Translations under genes and position numbers: made by a program
Part shown: positions 42,774-51,417 of the stretch, piece by piece
Layout of the letters: every line of letters starts with the position of its first letter
Numbering within the stretch: the stretch's first letter is position 1
Assembly (NCBI GenBank): GCA_963835165.1
Contig: CAWIGD010000071.1
Location: 124,001-188,000 of the forward strand
Reading direction: 5' to 3'
Length of the DNA: 64,000 bases
From: VAZQ01 sp963835165
Lineage (GTDB): Bacteria > Pseudomonadota > Alphaproteobacteria > Rhizobiales > Xanthobacteraceae
The notes under the pieces: model-generated
Database searches by the model: none
Told to the model about the DNA's origin: nothing
Seen by the model: the letters and a program-made list of their open reading frames with translations, nothing else

Positions 42774-43516
42774 GCGCGGCCCCGATCCATGGCTGCCCGC
42801 ATGGTTTTCACCGCACCGGCAAGACCGGAAAAGACGCCCTCCCCGATCAAGAAGTGTCCGATATTGAGTTCGACGATCTCGGGCAACGCGGCGATCGTTT
42901 CGGCGGTCTGGAAATTGAGACCGTGGCCGGCATGAACTTCAAGACCGAGACTTTGCGCGAACTTCGCGCCGTGGCGGATCCGCTGCCATTCAGCCTGCGC
43001 CATCGAGGTCCGGTTGTCGGCCAGCGCGTCGCACCAGGCGCCGGTGTGAATCTCGATCACGGGCGCTCCGATCGCCACCGCTGCCTGGATCTGCCGCGGC
43101 TCGGCGGCGATGAACAGTGAAACCCGGATGTTCGCGTCTCGCAGCCTGGCGACGACGGACGCAAGCGCATCGTGCTGGCCGGCGACATCCAGGCCGCCTT
43201 CGGTCGTGCGCTCTTCACGTCGCTCGGGAACGAGGCAGGCCGCGTGCGGTCCGGTCTCGAGCGCGATCGTGACCATCTGCTCGGTCGCCGCCATTTCAAG
43301 ATTGAGCGGCTTTGTGATCTCCGCCTTGAGCCGCGCAATGTCCTCGTCGCGGATGTGCCGGCGGTCTTCGCGCAGATGCGCGGTGATACCATCCGCACCC
43401 GCTGCGATGGCGATTTGCGCCGCGCGCACCGGATCCGGATGCCAACCGCCACGCGCGTTGCGGATAGTCGCGACGTGATCGACGTTGACGCCGAGGCGTA
43501 GTGCCGGCGATGTCAT
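42770..43516 (-). CDS. pdxJ: Pyridoxine 5'-phosphate synthase
   Basis: 248-residue TIM-barrel enzyme condensing 1-deoxyxylulose 5-phosphate with 3-amino-2-oxopropyl phosphate, the last ring-forming step of DXP-dependent vitamin B6 synthesis. Conserved parts are LGVNVDHVATIRNARGG at the N-terminus, ITAHLREDRRHI, and EVHAGHGLNFQT with ELNIGHFLIGE near the C-terminus. The open frame reaches 43639, but MTSPALRLG at 43516 is the family start. Coupled by ATGA to acpS. Confidence 0.95.
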   Translation of the reverse strand: MTSPALRLGVNVDHVATIRNARGGWHPDPVRAAQIAIAAGADGITAHLREDRRHIRDEDIARLKAEITKPLNLEMAATEQMVTIALETGPHAACLVPERREERTTEGGLDVAGQHDALASVVARLRDANIRVSLFIAAEPRQIQAAVAIGAPVIEIHTGAWCDALADNRTSMAQAEWQRIRHGAKFAQSLGLEVHAGHGLNFQTAETIAALPEIVELNIGHFLIGEGVFSGLAGAVKTMRAAMDRGRA

Positions 43517-43723
43517 CACAGGTCGCTTCGAGATCGTTGCAGTGAAAGCAGCGTCATCTGCCTGGCCTTGATCGCACGAAATTTGCGTGCTCGGGCAATT
43601 GTCAACATCACGAGGATAGCTCGTGAGCGTCCGCACCATGCAAGATTTTGCCGGCTAATCCACAAGAGCCAAGCCGGGGGTAATGGTGAAACCGAAGCGG
43701 CTCCGCTCTACGTTTCTCAAGCC

Positions 43724-45925
43724 TTAAGCGTTCACCCGCTCGGCATGGGCCACCACGTCCTTGGCCCGTAGTTGCGCGATGATGGAGTTGAGATGCTTGA
43801 TGTCGAAAACTTCGAGATCGATGGTGACCGAGGTGAAATCCGGAGATGAGCGCTCCATGCCGATATTGTCGATGTTGCCATCGTGCTCGGCGATGATCTG
43901 TGCGACCTGGGCAAGCGATCCCGGCTCGTTCACGGTCTGCAGCACGATGCGGGCGGGAAAGCGCTGCGGCGTGCGCTCCTCCACGTCCCAGCGCAGATCG
44001 AGCCAATTCTCGGGCGCATCCTCGAAATCCTTCAGCGCCGGCGATTGGATCGGATAGATGGTAATGCCCTCGCCCGGCGTGAGGATTCCGACGATGCGGT
44101 CGCCCGGCACGGCGCCGCCGTTGGGCGCGAACCGCACCGGCAAATCGGTGTTGATGCCGCGGATCGGGATCGCCGCACCAGGTTCACCCGGGACTTTCAC
44201 CTTAACGGACTTCGCTTTCTTGAGCCCGAACCAGCCGCTCTCCTGCTTCGGCTGCTGCGCGATCGTGGCGGCCCTCTCCTCCTTGTAATCGGGATACATG
44301 GCGCGCACGACGTCGGCTGCGCGCATCTCGCCGCGACCGACCGCGGACAGCACCTCCTCGGTCGAGGCGCGCGCGAGGCGGGACAGCGCGCCTTGCAGCT
44401 TTTCGTCGGAATAGACGATCTTCGCGCGCTGGCAGAGGCGCTCGACGATGCGCCGCCCGAGCCCGACATATTGATTGCGCACGGCGGCGCGCGTAGCGCG
44501 GCGAATGGCGGCGCGGGCCTTGCCCGTGGTGACGAGCGACTCCCAGGCCGCCGGGGGGGCGGGCTGCGCCCTGGACGTGATGATCTCGACCTCGTCCCCG
44601 TTGGTGAGCTCCGACACCAGCGGCGCGATCTTGCCGTTGATCTTGCCGCCGACCGCCATGTTGCCCACGTCGGTGTGCACCGCATAGGCGAAATCGATGA
44701 CGTTCGCGTGCCGTGGCAGGGCGATCAGCTTGCCCTTTGGCGTGAAGCAGAACACCTGGTCGTGGAACAGCTCAAGCTTGGTGTGCTCGAGAAACTCCTC
44801 CGGATTGGAGCCCTCGGCGAGCAGCTCGATGGTCCGCCGCAGCCATGCATATGCGCTGGATTCGCGCGACAGCAGTTCCGTCGGCGAGTCGACGTCGTCC
44901 TTGTAGAGCGCGTGCGCGGCGATCCCGTAGTCCGCGATCTGGTGCATGTCTTTGGTGCGGATTTGCAGTTCGACGCGCTGCTGGCTCGGGCCGATGACCG
45001 TGGTGTGAATGGAACGATAATCGTTCTGTTTCGGGGTCGAGACGTAATCCTTGAAGCGGCCCGGCACCACCGGCCAAGTCGTATGCACGATCCCGAGCGC
45101 CTGGTAGCACTCGGGTAGCGTCTGGACGATCACGCGGAAGCCGAAAATATCGGAAAGTTGCTCGAAACCGATCGATTTGCGCTCCATCTTGCGCCAGATG
45201 GAGTAGGCGCGCTTGCGCCGCCCCGACACCTCGGCATCGATGCCGCGGTCGAACAGCTTGCGCGTGAGCTGTTGCTCGATCTCAGTCACCAAGCCGACGT
45301 TTTTCGCTTCGAGCGCGTCAAGGCGCTCGCTGACGACCGTGTAGGCTTCGGGATTGAGCTCGCGGAACGCCAGATCCTCGAGCTCCTCCCGCATCTCGTG
45401 CATGCCCATGCGGCCGGCGAGCGGAGCGTAGATGTCGAGCGTTTCCTCGGCGCTGCGCCGACGCGCCTCGGGCGGCATGTGGGACAGGGTGCGCATGTTG
45501 TGCAGGCGGTCGGCGAGCTTGACCAGCAGCACCCGGACGTCATCGGCAATGGCCAGCAGGAGCTTGCGCAGGTTCTCGGCTTGCTTGGCCTCCTTGGTGA
45601 CGAGGTCGAGCCGTTTGAGCTTGGTGAGGCCTTCGACCAGCGTACCGATGTCCTGGCCGAACATCTGGTCGATCTCGGCCCGGGTGGCGGCGGTATCCTC
45701 GATGGTGTCGTGCAGGAGCGCGGCAGCGATGGTGGCGTCGTCGAGCTTGAGATCGGTCAGGATCGCAGCGACTTCCAGCGGATGGGAGAAGTACGGGTCG
45801 CCGGATGCGCGCTTCTGCTCGCCATGCGCCTTCATGGCGTAGACGTAGGCGCGGTTGAGCAGTGCCTCGCTGGTCGCGGGATTGTACCGCTTCACGCGCT
45901 CGATCAGGTCGTATTGCCGCATCAT
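43724..45925 (-). CDS. rsh: Bifunctional (p)ppGpp synthetase/hydrolase (RelA/SpoT family)
   Basis: 733 residues if started at MMRQYDLIERV. Domains in order are the HD hydrolase (FSHPLEVAAIL, LLHDTIEDTAAT; both His/Asp motifs intact), the synthetase (SIWRKMERKSIGFEQLSDIFG, RFKDYVSTPKQNDYRSIHTTV), TGS (VFCFTPKGKLIALPRHA) and a C-terminal ACT domain (NEPGSLAQVAQIIAEHDGNI). Alphaproteobacteria normally have this single long Rsh, which controls the stringent response. The frame stays open to 46084; a GTG at 45976 would give a 17-residue extension like that of relatives and is a real alternative. rpoZ lies upstream on the same strand. Confidence 0.94.
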   Translation of the reverse strand: MMRQYDLIERVKRYNPATSEALLNRAYVYAMKAHGEQKRASGDPYFSHPLEVAAILTDLKLDDATIAAALLHDTIEDTAATRAEIDQMFGQDIGTLVEGLTKLKRLDLVTKEAKQAENLRKLLLAIADDVRVLLVKLADRLHNMRTLSHMPPEARRRSAEETLDIYAPLAGRMGMHEMREELEDLAFRELNPEAYTVVSERLDALEAKNVGLVTEIEQQLTRKLFDRGIDAEVSGRRKRAYSIWRKMERKSIGFEQLSDIFGFRVIVQTLPECYQALGIVHTTWPVVPGRFKDYVSTPKQNDYRSIHTTVIGPSQQRVELQIRTKDMHQIADYGIAAHALYKDDVDSPTELLSRESSAYAWLRRTIELLAEGSNPEEFLEHTKLELFHDQVFCFTPKGKLIALPRHANVIDFAYAVHTDVGNMAVGGKINGKIAPLVSELTNGDEVEIITSRAQPAPPAAWESLVTTGKARAAIRRATRAAVRNQYVGLGRRIVERLCQRAKIVYSDEKLQGALSRLARASTEEVLSAVGRGEMRAADVVRAMYPDYKEERAATIAQQPKQESGWFGLKKAKSVKVKVPGEPGAAIPIRGINTDLPVRFAPNGGAVPGDRIVGILTPGEGITIYPIQSPALKDFEDAPENWLDLRWDVEERTPQRFPARIVLQTVNEPGSLAQVAQIIAEHDGNIDNIGMERSSPDFTSVTIDLEVFDIKHLNSIIAQLRAKDVVAHAERVNA

Positions 45926-46163
45926 TGGCGGCTTTGACGCCTTCGGCTTTGCTGTTTTTTCAAGTACTTGTGACACAATGCTAAGACTTCGCTCAAGCGG
46001 AGCCCGGGCCCGTGACTGGTTCTGCATACGGGGCAGGTCGGTTGAGGAACGCGCCATCGTCACCCTTGGGCCGGCCCGGACCATCGGCTGGCATCCACAG
46101 CCAAGGATATCATGACGTTGCGCAATCGCTACACGGAGCCGCGATCATCGTCTCCAAAACGAC

Positions 46164-46189
46164 AACGGCCCGGACAGAGCCGGGCCGTT
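46164..46189 (-). terminator. Hairpin terminator after rpoZ
   Basis: AACGGCCCGG (46164-46173) pairs perfectly with CCGGGCCGTT (46180-46189) around a 6-base loop. On the minus strand it is followed by GTCGTTTT. It lies 30 bases after the rpoZ stop and 239 bases before the rsh ATG, so rsh probably has its own promoter or depends on read-through. Confidence 0.65.
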
Positions 46190-46218
46190 TTGGCAGTGGT
46201 CGCGCGAAAAGTCGCCTT

Positions 46219-46611
46219 CTATTCTTCTTCCTCGGGCTGCTCCTCAGGAGGAGTGAGCCCTTCCAGGCCCTTGAGGAGTTCTTCCTCGGTCATCCGGTCG
46301 ACGGTGACCTCGGTGTCGTCGGCGTCGACCGTGCCGCCGGCAGCGCCGATGAGCGGAGCAGCCTCGGGCTCGGGTTCGTCGACCTCCACGTATTTCTGCA
46401 GCGAGTGGACGAGTTCCTCCTTGAGGTCGTCGGGCGATATGGTCGTGTCCGCGATCTCGCGCAGCGCCACGACCGGATTCTTGTCGTTGTCCCGCTCGAT
46501 CGTAATCTGAGAGCCGGACGAGATCATGCGCGCGCGGTGGCTTGCCAGCAGAACGAGGTCGAAACGGTTCTCGACCTTATCGATGCAGTCCTCAACGGTG
46601 ACACGGGCCAT
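46219..46611 (-). CDS. rpoZ: RNA polymerase omega subunit
   Basis: 130-residue omega subunit that assists RNA polymerase assembly and forms part of a ppGpp site. The N-terminus MARVTVEDCIDKVENRFDLV and NPVVALREIAD are characteristic. The C-terminal 60 residues are the acidic extension usual in Rhizobiales, ending in a Glu-rich tail. The start at 46611 has AGGAG upstream. It precedes rsh, as in many proteobacteria. Confidence 0.95.
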   Translation of the reverse strand: MARVTVEDCIDKVENRFDLVLLASHRARMISSGSQITIERDNDKNPVVALREIADTTISPDDLKEELVHSLQKYVEVDEPEPEAAPLIGAAGGTVDADDTEVTVDRMTEEELLKGLEGLTPPEEQPEEEE

Positions 46612-46923
46612 GGGCAAATCGCTCCTGCAATGGAACTGCTGAAAAGTGGGCGTTACGTAACGATCTGGCGGCCAAAGTGCAAGAGCGAAACGCGCGCCTC
46701 ACATTTTCCTTGGCGTCCCGATAGGCCTCTGTTAGGCAGACCGGGGACCACAATGCGATCCTTACTATTATACTTGCGCATTGGTTGTGACGGCGAGCGT
46801 GCACCCGCAATTGAGCGGCACACGAACTCTCAGCCCCGCTGACGACACCCGGCGCTGTTGTCCGGCGCCGCGCGCCGTTTCAGGCCGGCACCGATGTTTT
46901 GATGACTTCAGACGAGAGCAATC
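46612..46923. other. Divergent intergenic region between rpoZ and the NYN gene
   Basis: About 310 bases that hold both promoters. Except for the rpoZ ribosome-binding site I find no repeat, palindrome or gene. Confidence 0.4.
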
Positions 46924-47577
46924 ATGGAACCCAAAACCGAAAAAATCGCACTGTTCATCGACGGTGCCAATCTATACGCGACCGCCAAATCCCTCGGTTT
47001 CGATATCGATTACAAGCGCCTCCTGCGCGAGTTTCATTCGCGCGGCTATCTCTTGCGCGCGTTCTATTACACCGCTGTGATCGAGGATCAGGAATATTCG
47101 TCGATCCGGCCCTTGATCGACTGGCTCGACTACAACGGCTACAGCGTCGTGACCAAGGCGACCAAGGAATTCGTCGACCAGACCGGCCGCCGCAAGGTCA
47201 AGGGCAACATGGATATCGAGCTTGCAGTCGATGCCATGGAAATCGCGGGCTCGATCGATCACATGGTGCTGTTCTCGGGCGACGGCGACTTCCGATCGCT
47301 GGTCGAGGCCGTGCAGCGGCGCGGCGTGCGCGTGACCGTGGTCTCTACCATCTCCACGCAGCCGCCGATGGTGGCCGACGAATTGCGCCGCCAAGCCGAC
47401 GTCTTTCTCGACATCGTGGAACTGCAGCCAAAGATCGGTCGCGATCCTTCCGAGCGAGCCGCGCGGGAGGCCCGCGAACCGCGCGAGCGTCATACGCCGC
47501 AATTCCTGCAACGGCCCGCTGCGCCGCAGCGGGCGGGCGCTGGTGCCCCGATTGACGACGACGACTTCGAAGACTGA
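46924..47577 (+). CDS. NYN domain protein (LabA/DUF88 family, PIN-like nuclease fold)
   Basis: 217 residues. The acidic triad typical of NYN/PIN-like nucleases is visible: Asp in IALFIDGANLYATAK, Asp in KGNMDIELAVDAMEI and the pair in MVLFSGDGDFRSLVEAV. STISTQPPMVADELRRQADVFLDI closes the domain at about residue 168. The last 50 residues are Arg/Pro-rich and end IDDDDFED. A role as an RNase in RNA metabolism is the family expectation. It is transcribed in the same direction as the uracil-DNA glycosylase gene 71 bases downstream. Confidence 0.85.
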   Translation: MEPKTEKIALFIDGANLYATAKSLGFDIDYKRLLREFHSRGYLLRAFYYTAVIEDQEYSSIRPLIDWLDYNGYSVVTKATKEFVDQTGRRKVKGNMDIELAVDAMEIAGSIDHMVLFSGDGDFRSLVEAVQRRGVRVTVVSTISTQPPMVADELRRQADVFLDIVELQPKIGRDPSERAAREAREPRERHTPQFLQRPAAPQRAGAGAPIDDDDFED

Positions 47578-47648
47578 GCTTTCCGATTTGTCGCATTTTC
47601 CGCGGAAAAACGGTGCCCACTTTTCCGGAAAATGTTCCAGGCGCCGCG
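47578..47648. repeat. Short palindromic repeat sequence between NYN and UDG genes
   Basis: GTCGCATTTTCCGCGGAAAA and CGGTGCCCACTTTTCCGG carry two TTTTCCG/CGGAAAA dyads. The sequence resembles a second intergenic repeat type common in Bradyrhizobium-like genomes (core GGTGCCCACTTTTCCGG); I know of no function. No other copy is obvious in this window. Confidence 0.45.
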
Positions 47649-48299
47649 ATGCCCGACGCGTCCGGCAAACCCGGCCGCGACTGCCCGCGCTGTCCACGTC
47701 TCAAGGCGTTCCGAGACGATTGGCGCCGCCGCGAGCCCGACTGGTTCAACGCGCCGGTAGCCTCGTTCGGTCGACGTGATGCCCGGCTTCTGATCGTGGG
47801 CCTGGCTCCCGGCCTCAGGGGCGCGAACCGGACAGGCCGGCCCTTTACCGGCGATTACGCCGGCGATCTGCTCTACGAAACCCTCAAGCATTTCAGGTTC
47901 GCCCGCGGCAGCTATGAAGCGCGCCCGGACGATGGCCTGACCCTCGTCGACGCGCGGATCACCAACGCGGTGCGTTGCGTGCCGCCGGAGAACAAGCCAA
48001 CTCCGGCCGAAATCAAAACGTGCCGGCCTTTTCTGGAAGCGACCATCGCCGAGATGCGAAATCTTCGCGCGATCGTCACGCTCGGGCGGGTTTCCCACGA
48101 GAGCACCGTGGCCGCGCTCAACCATCGCCGCTCCGCCGCGCCGTTCGGCCACGGCACGTCGCACGACATCGGAAAGCTGCGCGTCTTCGTCAGCTATCAC
48201 TGCTCGCGCTACAACACCAACACGGGCGTGCTGACGCCGAAGATGTTTCAAGATGTATTCGCGGCGGCGCGCGCTTTCCTGGACGCTGACGCGCGATAG
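47649..48299 (+). CDS. Family 5 uracil-DNA glycosylase (UDGb)
   Basis: 216 residues. It starts MPDASGKPGRDCPRCPRL, whose Cys-x2-Cys belongs to the iron-sulfur cluster ligands of family 4/5 glycosylases. Motif 1 is LIVGLAPGLRGANRTGRPFT, where family 4 would have GEAPG; FTGDYAGDLLYETL follows, with ITNAVRCVPPENKPTPAEI (cluster Cys) and motif 2 VSYHCSRYNTNTG. The expected role is removal of uracil, hypoxanthine and other deaminated bases from DNA. The frame opens 12 codons earlier (47613), but ATG 47649 fits the family N-terminus. Confidence 0.88.
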   Translation: MPDASGKPGRDCPRCPRLKAFRDDWRRREPDWFNAPVASFGRRDARLLIVGLAPGLRGANRTGRPFTGDYAGDLLYETLKHFRFARGSYEARPDDGLTLVDARITNAVRCVPPENKPTPAEIKTCRPFLEATIAEMRNLRAIVTLGRVSHESTVAALNHRRSAAPFGHGTSHDIGKLRVFVSYHCSRYNTNTGVLTPKMFQDVFAAARAFLDADAR

Positions 48300-48399
48300 C
48301 GCCGTCGGCAGATTGAACGCAGCGAAGCGCGCACGCCGCAGCGACAAGATCGGTCCGATGTCCACCGCAGCCGACGCAGCCCGGGCGCTCGATCCCGTC

Positions 48400-48966
48400 C
48401 TACGGGCTGCGAAGCCAGGCAATCACCTCCTCGGCGTTCTTGTCCGGCGGGAACACGGGATAGAACACCTTCGTGATGACGCCGTCGTCGATGACCAGGG
48501 CCATTCGCTTTAGCAACGTCATGCCGGCGGCCGTGAAAGTCGGCAGCTTGATCGCGCGCGCCAGCTCGAGGCTCTCGTCGGACAGGATCGGGAATGGAAG
48601 ATGCAGACGCTCGACCGCTTCACGCTGGTAGGCGGTGTCCTGCGTCGAGAGGCCATAGAGATTGGAGACCGCGAGCCGCTTGAGCTCGGCGAAATGGTCG
48701 CGGAACGAGCACGATTGCGGCGTGCAGCCGCGCGCGCCTGGAATCTGATCCCAGCCGTCGGGCGGCGACTGCCCGGGCACGCCCGTGCGCGGGTAAATGT
48801 AAAGCACGGTGCGGCCGGCAAGCTTGGAAAGGTCGACCCGGGAGCCATCGGTCGCCGCAAGCGGCACTGAAGGAAGTCTTGCTCCCTGCAAGTGGCGGGC
48901 ACCGCCATCGTCCAGCGGGGCCGGAATGTCCGCCGGCAGCACATTGGGATCGTGCACGGTCGTCAT
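48400..48966 (-). CDS. Peroxiredoxin (AhpC/TSA-type, PrxQ/BCP-like)
   Basis: 188-residue thioredoxin-fold peroxidase. After TVLYIYPRTGVPGQSPPDGW a glycine/proline-rich insert leads to IPGARGCTPQSCSFRDHFAEL, which supplies the peroxidatic Cys and a second Cys five residues later (C-x4-C), as in BCP/PrxQ proteins. GLSTQDTAYQREAVERL and FPILSDESLELARAIKLPTF complete the fold. It should reduce hydrogen peroxide or organic peroxides with thioredoxin. Monocistronic, convergent with the uracil-DNA glycosylase gene. Confidence 0.88.
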   Translation of the reverse strand: MTTVHDPNVLPADIPAPLDDGGARHLQGARLPSVPLAATDGSRVDLSKLAGRTVLYIYPRTGVPGQSPPDGWDQIPGARGCTPQSCSFRDHFAELKRLAVSNLYGLSTQDTAYQREAVERLHLPFPILSDESLELARAIKLPTFTAAGMTLLKRMALVIDDGVITKVFYPVFPPDKNAEEVIAWLRSP

Positions 48967-49029
48967 CGAGCAGTCTCCGCGTCAACGCAATTATATGCTC
49001 CGCGATTTCGCCCCAAGCACGTGCTTGGT

Positions 49030-49078
49030 CGCATGAGCTTGTCCGAAAAGTCCCGCAACTTTCAAGATCACGCTCTAC
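49030..49078. repeat. Dispersed palindromic intergenic element, copy 3 (inverted)
   Basis: Read on the minus strand, TAGAGCGTGATC, GAAAGTTGC, GGACTTTTCGGACAAG and CTCATGC repeat the 10001-10047 element with about 80-90 percent identity by eye. The TAG of the VOC gene (49075-49077) is supplied by the first three bases of the element. Confidence 0.75.
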
Positions 49079-49461
49079 CTCTGATAGGAAATGAATTCCA
49101 GCAGCGAGCCGTCGGGATCGCGAAAATAGACGCTGGTCCCCGCACCTTGCGCACCGAAACGCTCGATCGGCCCCGCGTGGATCGGAACGCGGCAGCGTTC
49201 GAGATGGCCGATGGCGTCCGCGATCGGCCCGTTCCATTGAAAGCACAGATCGCTGTTGCCGGGCTGGACCGGAAGCCGCGCCACCTCGGCGGGGTGAAAT
49301 CCCGGCCCGTGCAGGTTGAGTTGCACCGCGCCGAAGCGGTAGGCCCAACCCTGCGGGCGGCGAACCAGTTCGGCGCCGAGCACGTCGCGGTAGAATATGT
49401 TGGAGCGCTCCCAGTCGGAAACATGCACCACGCAATGGTCGAATGTGACGGGCAGCGCCAT
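49075..49461 (-). CDS. VOC family protein (glyoxalase/dioxygenase fold)
   Basis: 128-residue vicinal-oxygen-chelate protein. It starts MALPVTFDHCVVHVSDWERS, contains FYRDVLGAELVRRPQGWAYR and ends FRDPDGSLLEFISYQR. Metal-ligand candidates are the first His and the Glu of LLEFIS. AGGAG lies seven bases before the ATG at 49461; the frame is open further upstream without homology. Members act as glyoxalases, dioxygenases or fosfomycin-type thiol transferases, so the reaction is unassigned. Confidence 0.85.
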   Translation of the reverse strand: MALPVTFDHCVVHVSDWERSNIFYRDVLGAELVRRPQGWAYRFGAVQLNLHGPGFHPAEVARLPVQPGNSDLCFQWNGPIADAIGHLERCRVPIHAGPIERFGAQGAGTSVYFRDPDGSLLEFISYQR

Positions 49462-49683
49462 GGATGCTCCTATCCGAAAACAAACCGCAAATCCTGGATC
49501 GTGCGTACACACCGATTTGACGGCCAACGCGATCCGCCACCACGCGGCGTGCGCTTCGTTCAAGTCCGCGAGCCGGCAACGCAGCGCGTCGACCGTCTCC
49601 GGCGGCGCCGTGCGTGGGCTGAAACGCCGCCGGCCCGCGGGGCAAATCCCGCGGGCCGGATAGCCTAGGTCATTGCAGGCGTG

Positions 49684-50475
49684 TCAGTCGACCCAGGCGA
49701 TGTCCCCGAGATTGCCGCTCAAGCCTTCGATCTTGCCGACCATGGCCGCCTTACCGGTCTTGAGATCGATCGCGTACAGCGCGCCGCCGGCCACGAGCCA
49801 CGCGTCGTTCTTGTCCTCGCCGCTCGATACGATGTTGAAGGCGACGGGCCCGCTGACCGGCATCCCGAGCGATCCCACCGTATTGAGCACGCCGTCATTG
49901 GGCGGAGCCTGGGTGACCAGGGCGCCGGTCGCGGCATCGATATTGTAGAGCGCGGTGGCCTTGGTCCCTTTCGACGAATTGGTGTAGGCGCCGGCCACGA
50001 CCTTCGGGGTCTTGCCGGCATTGGCATCGCCCTCCTTGTATTTATGCGACCCGTCGACCGTCGCTTTGCCGTCGTCGACATTGACGCGAAGGCTGGTGCC
50101 GTCGGAGCCCATCACCCGCAGGCGATCGGCAACCGGGTTGAAGTCGACGGTAGCGGTCACGCCAGGCTTGAGCGTCTCCGACATCTTGCTTTTCATGGTG
50201 GCCTGACCCGACTTGATATCGATGGTGAAGATCGTGCCATCTGCGGCCACGCCGTAGAGCATGCCGTCGGCCGGACGGACATCGATACCTGTCAGCGGGC
50301 CGGCGCCTTTGACCTCGACCTTCGACGCCACCTTGCGGCTCGCCGGATCGATGGTGACGATCGACTTGCCGTCGACCAGACCGACAATCCAGCCGGCCGC
50401 CTGAGCGCCGGTGGCAGCGAAGGTCGTCGCAGCAAGCGCGCCGGTGAGCGCGAGTACTTTCATCTTTCCGAACAT
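49684..50475 (-). CDS. DUF4394 domain secreted protein
   Basis: 263 residues with a signal peptide (MFGKMKVLALTGALAATTFA, cleavage near AQA). The DUF4394 pattern is clear: IDPASRKVASKVEVKGAGPL, LTGIDVRPADGMLYGVAADG, then VDFNPVADRLRVMGSDG and ALYNIDAATGALVTQAPPNDG. A beta-propeller-like periplasmic or surface protein of unknown function. GGGAG precedes the ATG. It lies alone between the VOC gene and smpB. Confidence 0.85.
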   Translation of the reverse strand: MFGKMKVLALTGALAATTFAATGAQAAGWIVGLVDGKSIVTIDPASRKVASKVEVKGAGPLTGIDVRPADGMLYGVAADGTIFTIDIKSGQATMKSKMSETLKPGVTATVDFNPVADRLRVMGSDGTSLRVNVDDGKATVDGSHKYKEGDANAGKTPKVVAGAYTNSSKGTKATALYNIDAATGALVTQAPPNDGVLNTVGSLGMPVSGPVAFNIVSSGEDKNDAWLVAGGALYAIDLKTGKAAMVGKIEGLSGNLGDIAWVD

Positions 50476-50702
50476 GGAGGTCGCTCCCTTGAGAATGATC
50501 CGTGTCTGCCGGGCCGAGGCTTGCGAACAGCCTCCCCGATGCGACCAGCTACGCGGACGGCACGACGCGGATGCAGGCCTCAGGCGCCTTTTGCACGCGC
50601 ATCATTCACGTGTTCGTGAGCATGAGTCCGCAGGCCGTCCGAATGGATCGGCGAACCGCGCATATTCGAGGGTGTCCGGGGCCGTCCGGACAAGGGCGTA
50701 CG
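50476..50702. other. Intergenic region without recognised gene
   Basis: About 230 bases between the DUF4394 gene and smpB, both on the minus strand. No hairpin or conserved coding sequence stands out; tmRNA (ssrA) is not recognisable here. Confidence 0.35.
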
Positions 50703-51176
50703 TCAGCCCTTGGCCCGAAGCAGGCGGCCGCGCTCGCGCTCCCAGCTGCGCTTTTTCTCGGTTTCGCGTTTGTCGTGGAGCTTCTTGCCCTTGGCCAGCG
50801 CAAGCTCGAGCTTGGCGCGGCCCTTGTCGTTAAAATAGAGCTTGAGCGGCACGAGCGTCATGCCTTCGCGCTCGACCGCCCCCATCAGCTTGTTGATCTG
50901 GCCACGGTGAAGCAGGAGCTTGCGGACGCGCTTGGGCGCATGATTGAAGCGGCCGCCTTGCAGATATTCAGGGATATTGGCGTTGACCAGCCAGATCTCG
51001 TTGCCGCGAGCGTCCGCGTAGGATTCCGCGATCGTTGCCTTGCCCCCGCGCAGCGCTTTCACCTCGGTCCCCGTGAGCGCGATGCCGGCTTCGAACGTCT
51101 CGCCGATCTCATAGTTGAAGCGCGCCTTGCGGTTATGGGCGACCACGCGCGTCCGGTCATCCGATTTCGCAGCCAT
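50703..51176 (-). CDS. smpB: SsrA-binding protein SmpB
   Basis: 157-residue tmRNA partner for rescue of stalled ribosomes. Conserved sequence includes VAHNRKARFNYEIGETFEAG, ALTGTEVKALRGGKATIAES, WLVNANIPEYLQGGRFNHAP and the basic tail KRETEKKRSWERERGRLLRA. Length is normal. In many alphaproteobacteria smpB follows dapA; here a Crp-type gene lies between them on the same strand. Confidence 0.95.
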   Translation of the reverse strand: MAAKSDDRTRVVAHNRKARFNYEIGETFEAGIALTGTEVKALRGGKATIAESYADARGNEIWLVNANIPEYLQGGRFNHAPKRVRKLLLHRGQINKLMGAVEREGMTLVPLKLYFNDKGRAKLELALAKGKKLHDKRETEKKRSWERERGRLLRAKG

Positions 51177-51417
51177 TCAAATCTCCTGCGGCCCCAAATC
51201 TTCCGGGTGCCGTTTCCTGGGCGGAGCGCCGTCGGGAATACGGATCTCATCGGCATGGCCGCCGTGGCCGCGACCTGCGATAGCGAACAGACGCCATGCT
51301 GCCAAGCCGTTCAAGCAGGAAGAATCAGCGGTATATCGGGAACGGTGGGGCCGTCGGCGGTGGCACCGCGTGAGGATCAAGGCGAGGGCTCACTCGACCG
51401 GGCGGCCGTCGCAAGGC
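51177..51417. other. Intergenic region without recognised gene
   Basis: About 240 bases between smpB and the Crp-family gene. The open frames that cross it have no start site or homology I can recognise. Confidence 0.35.
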
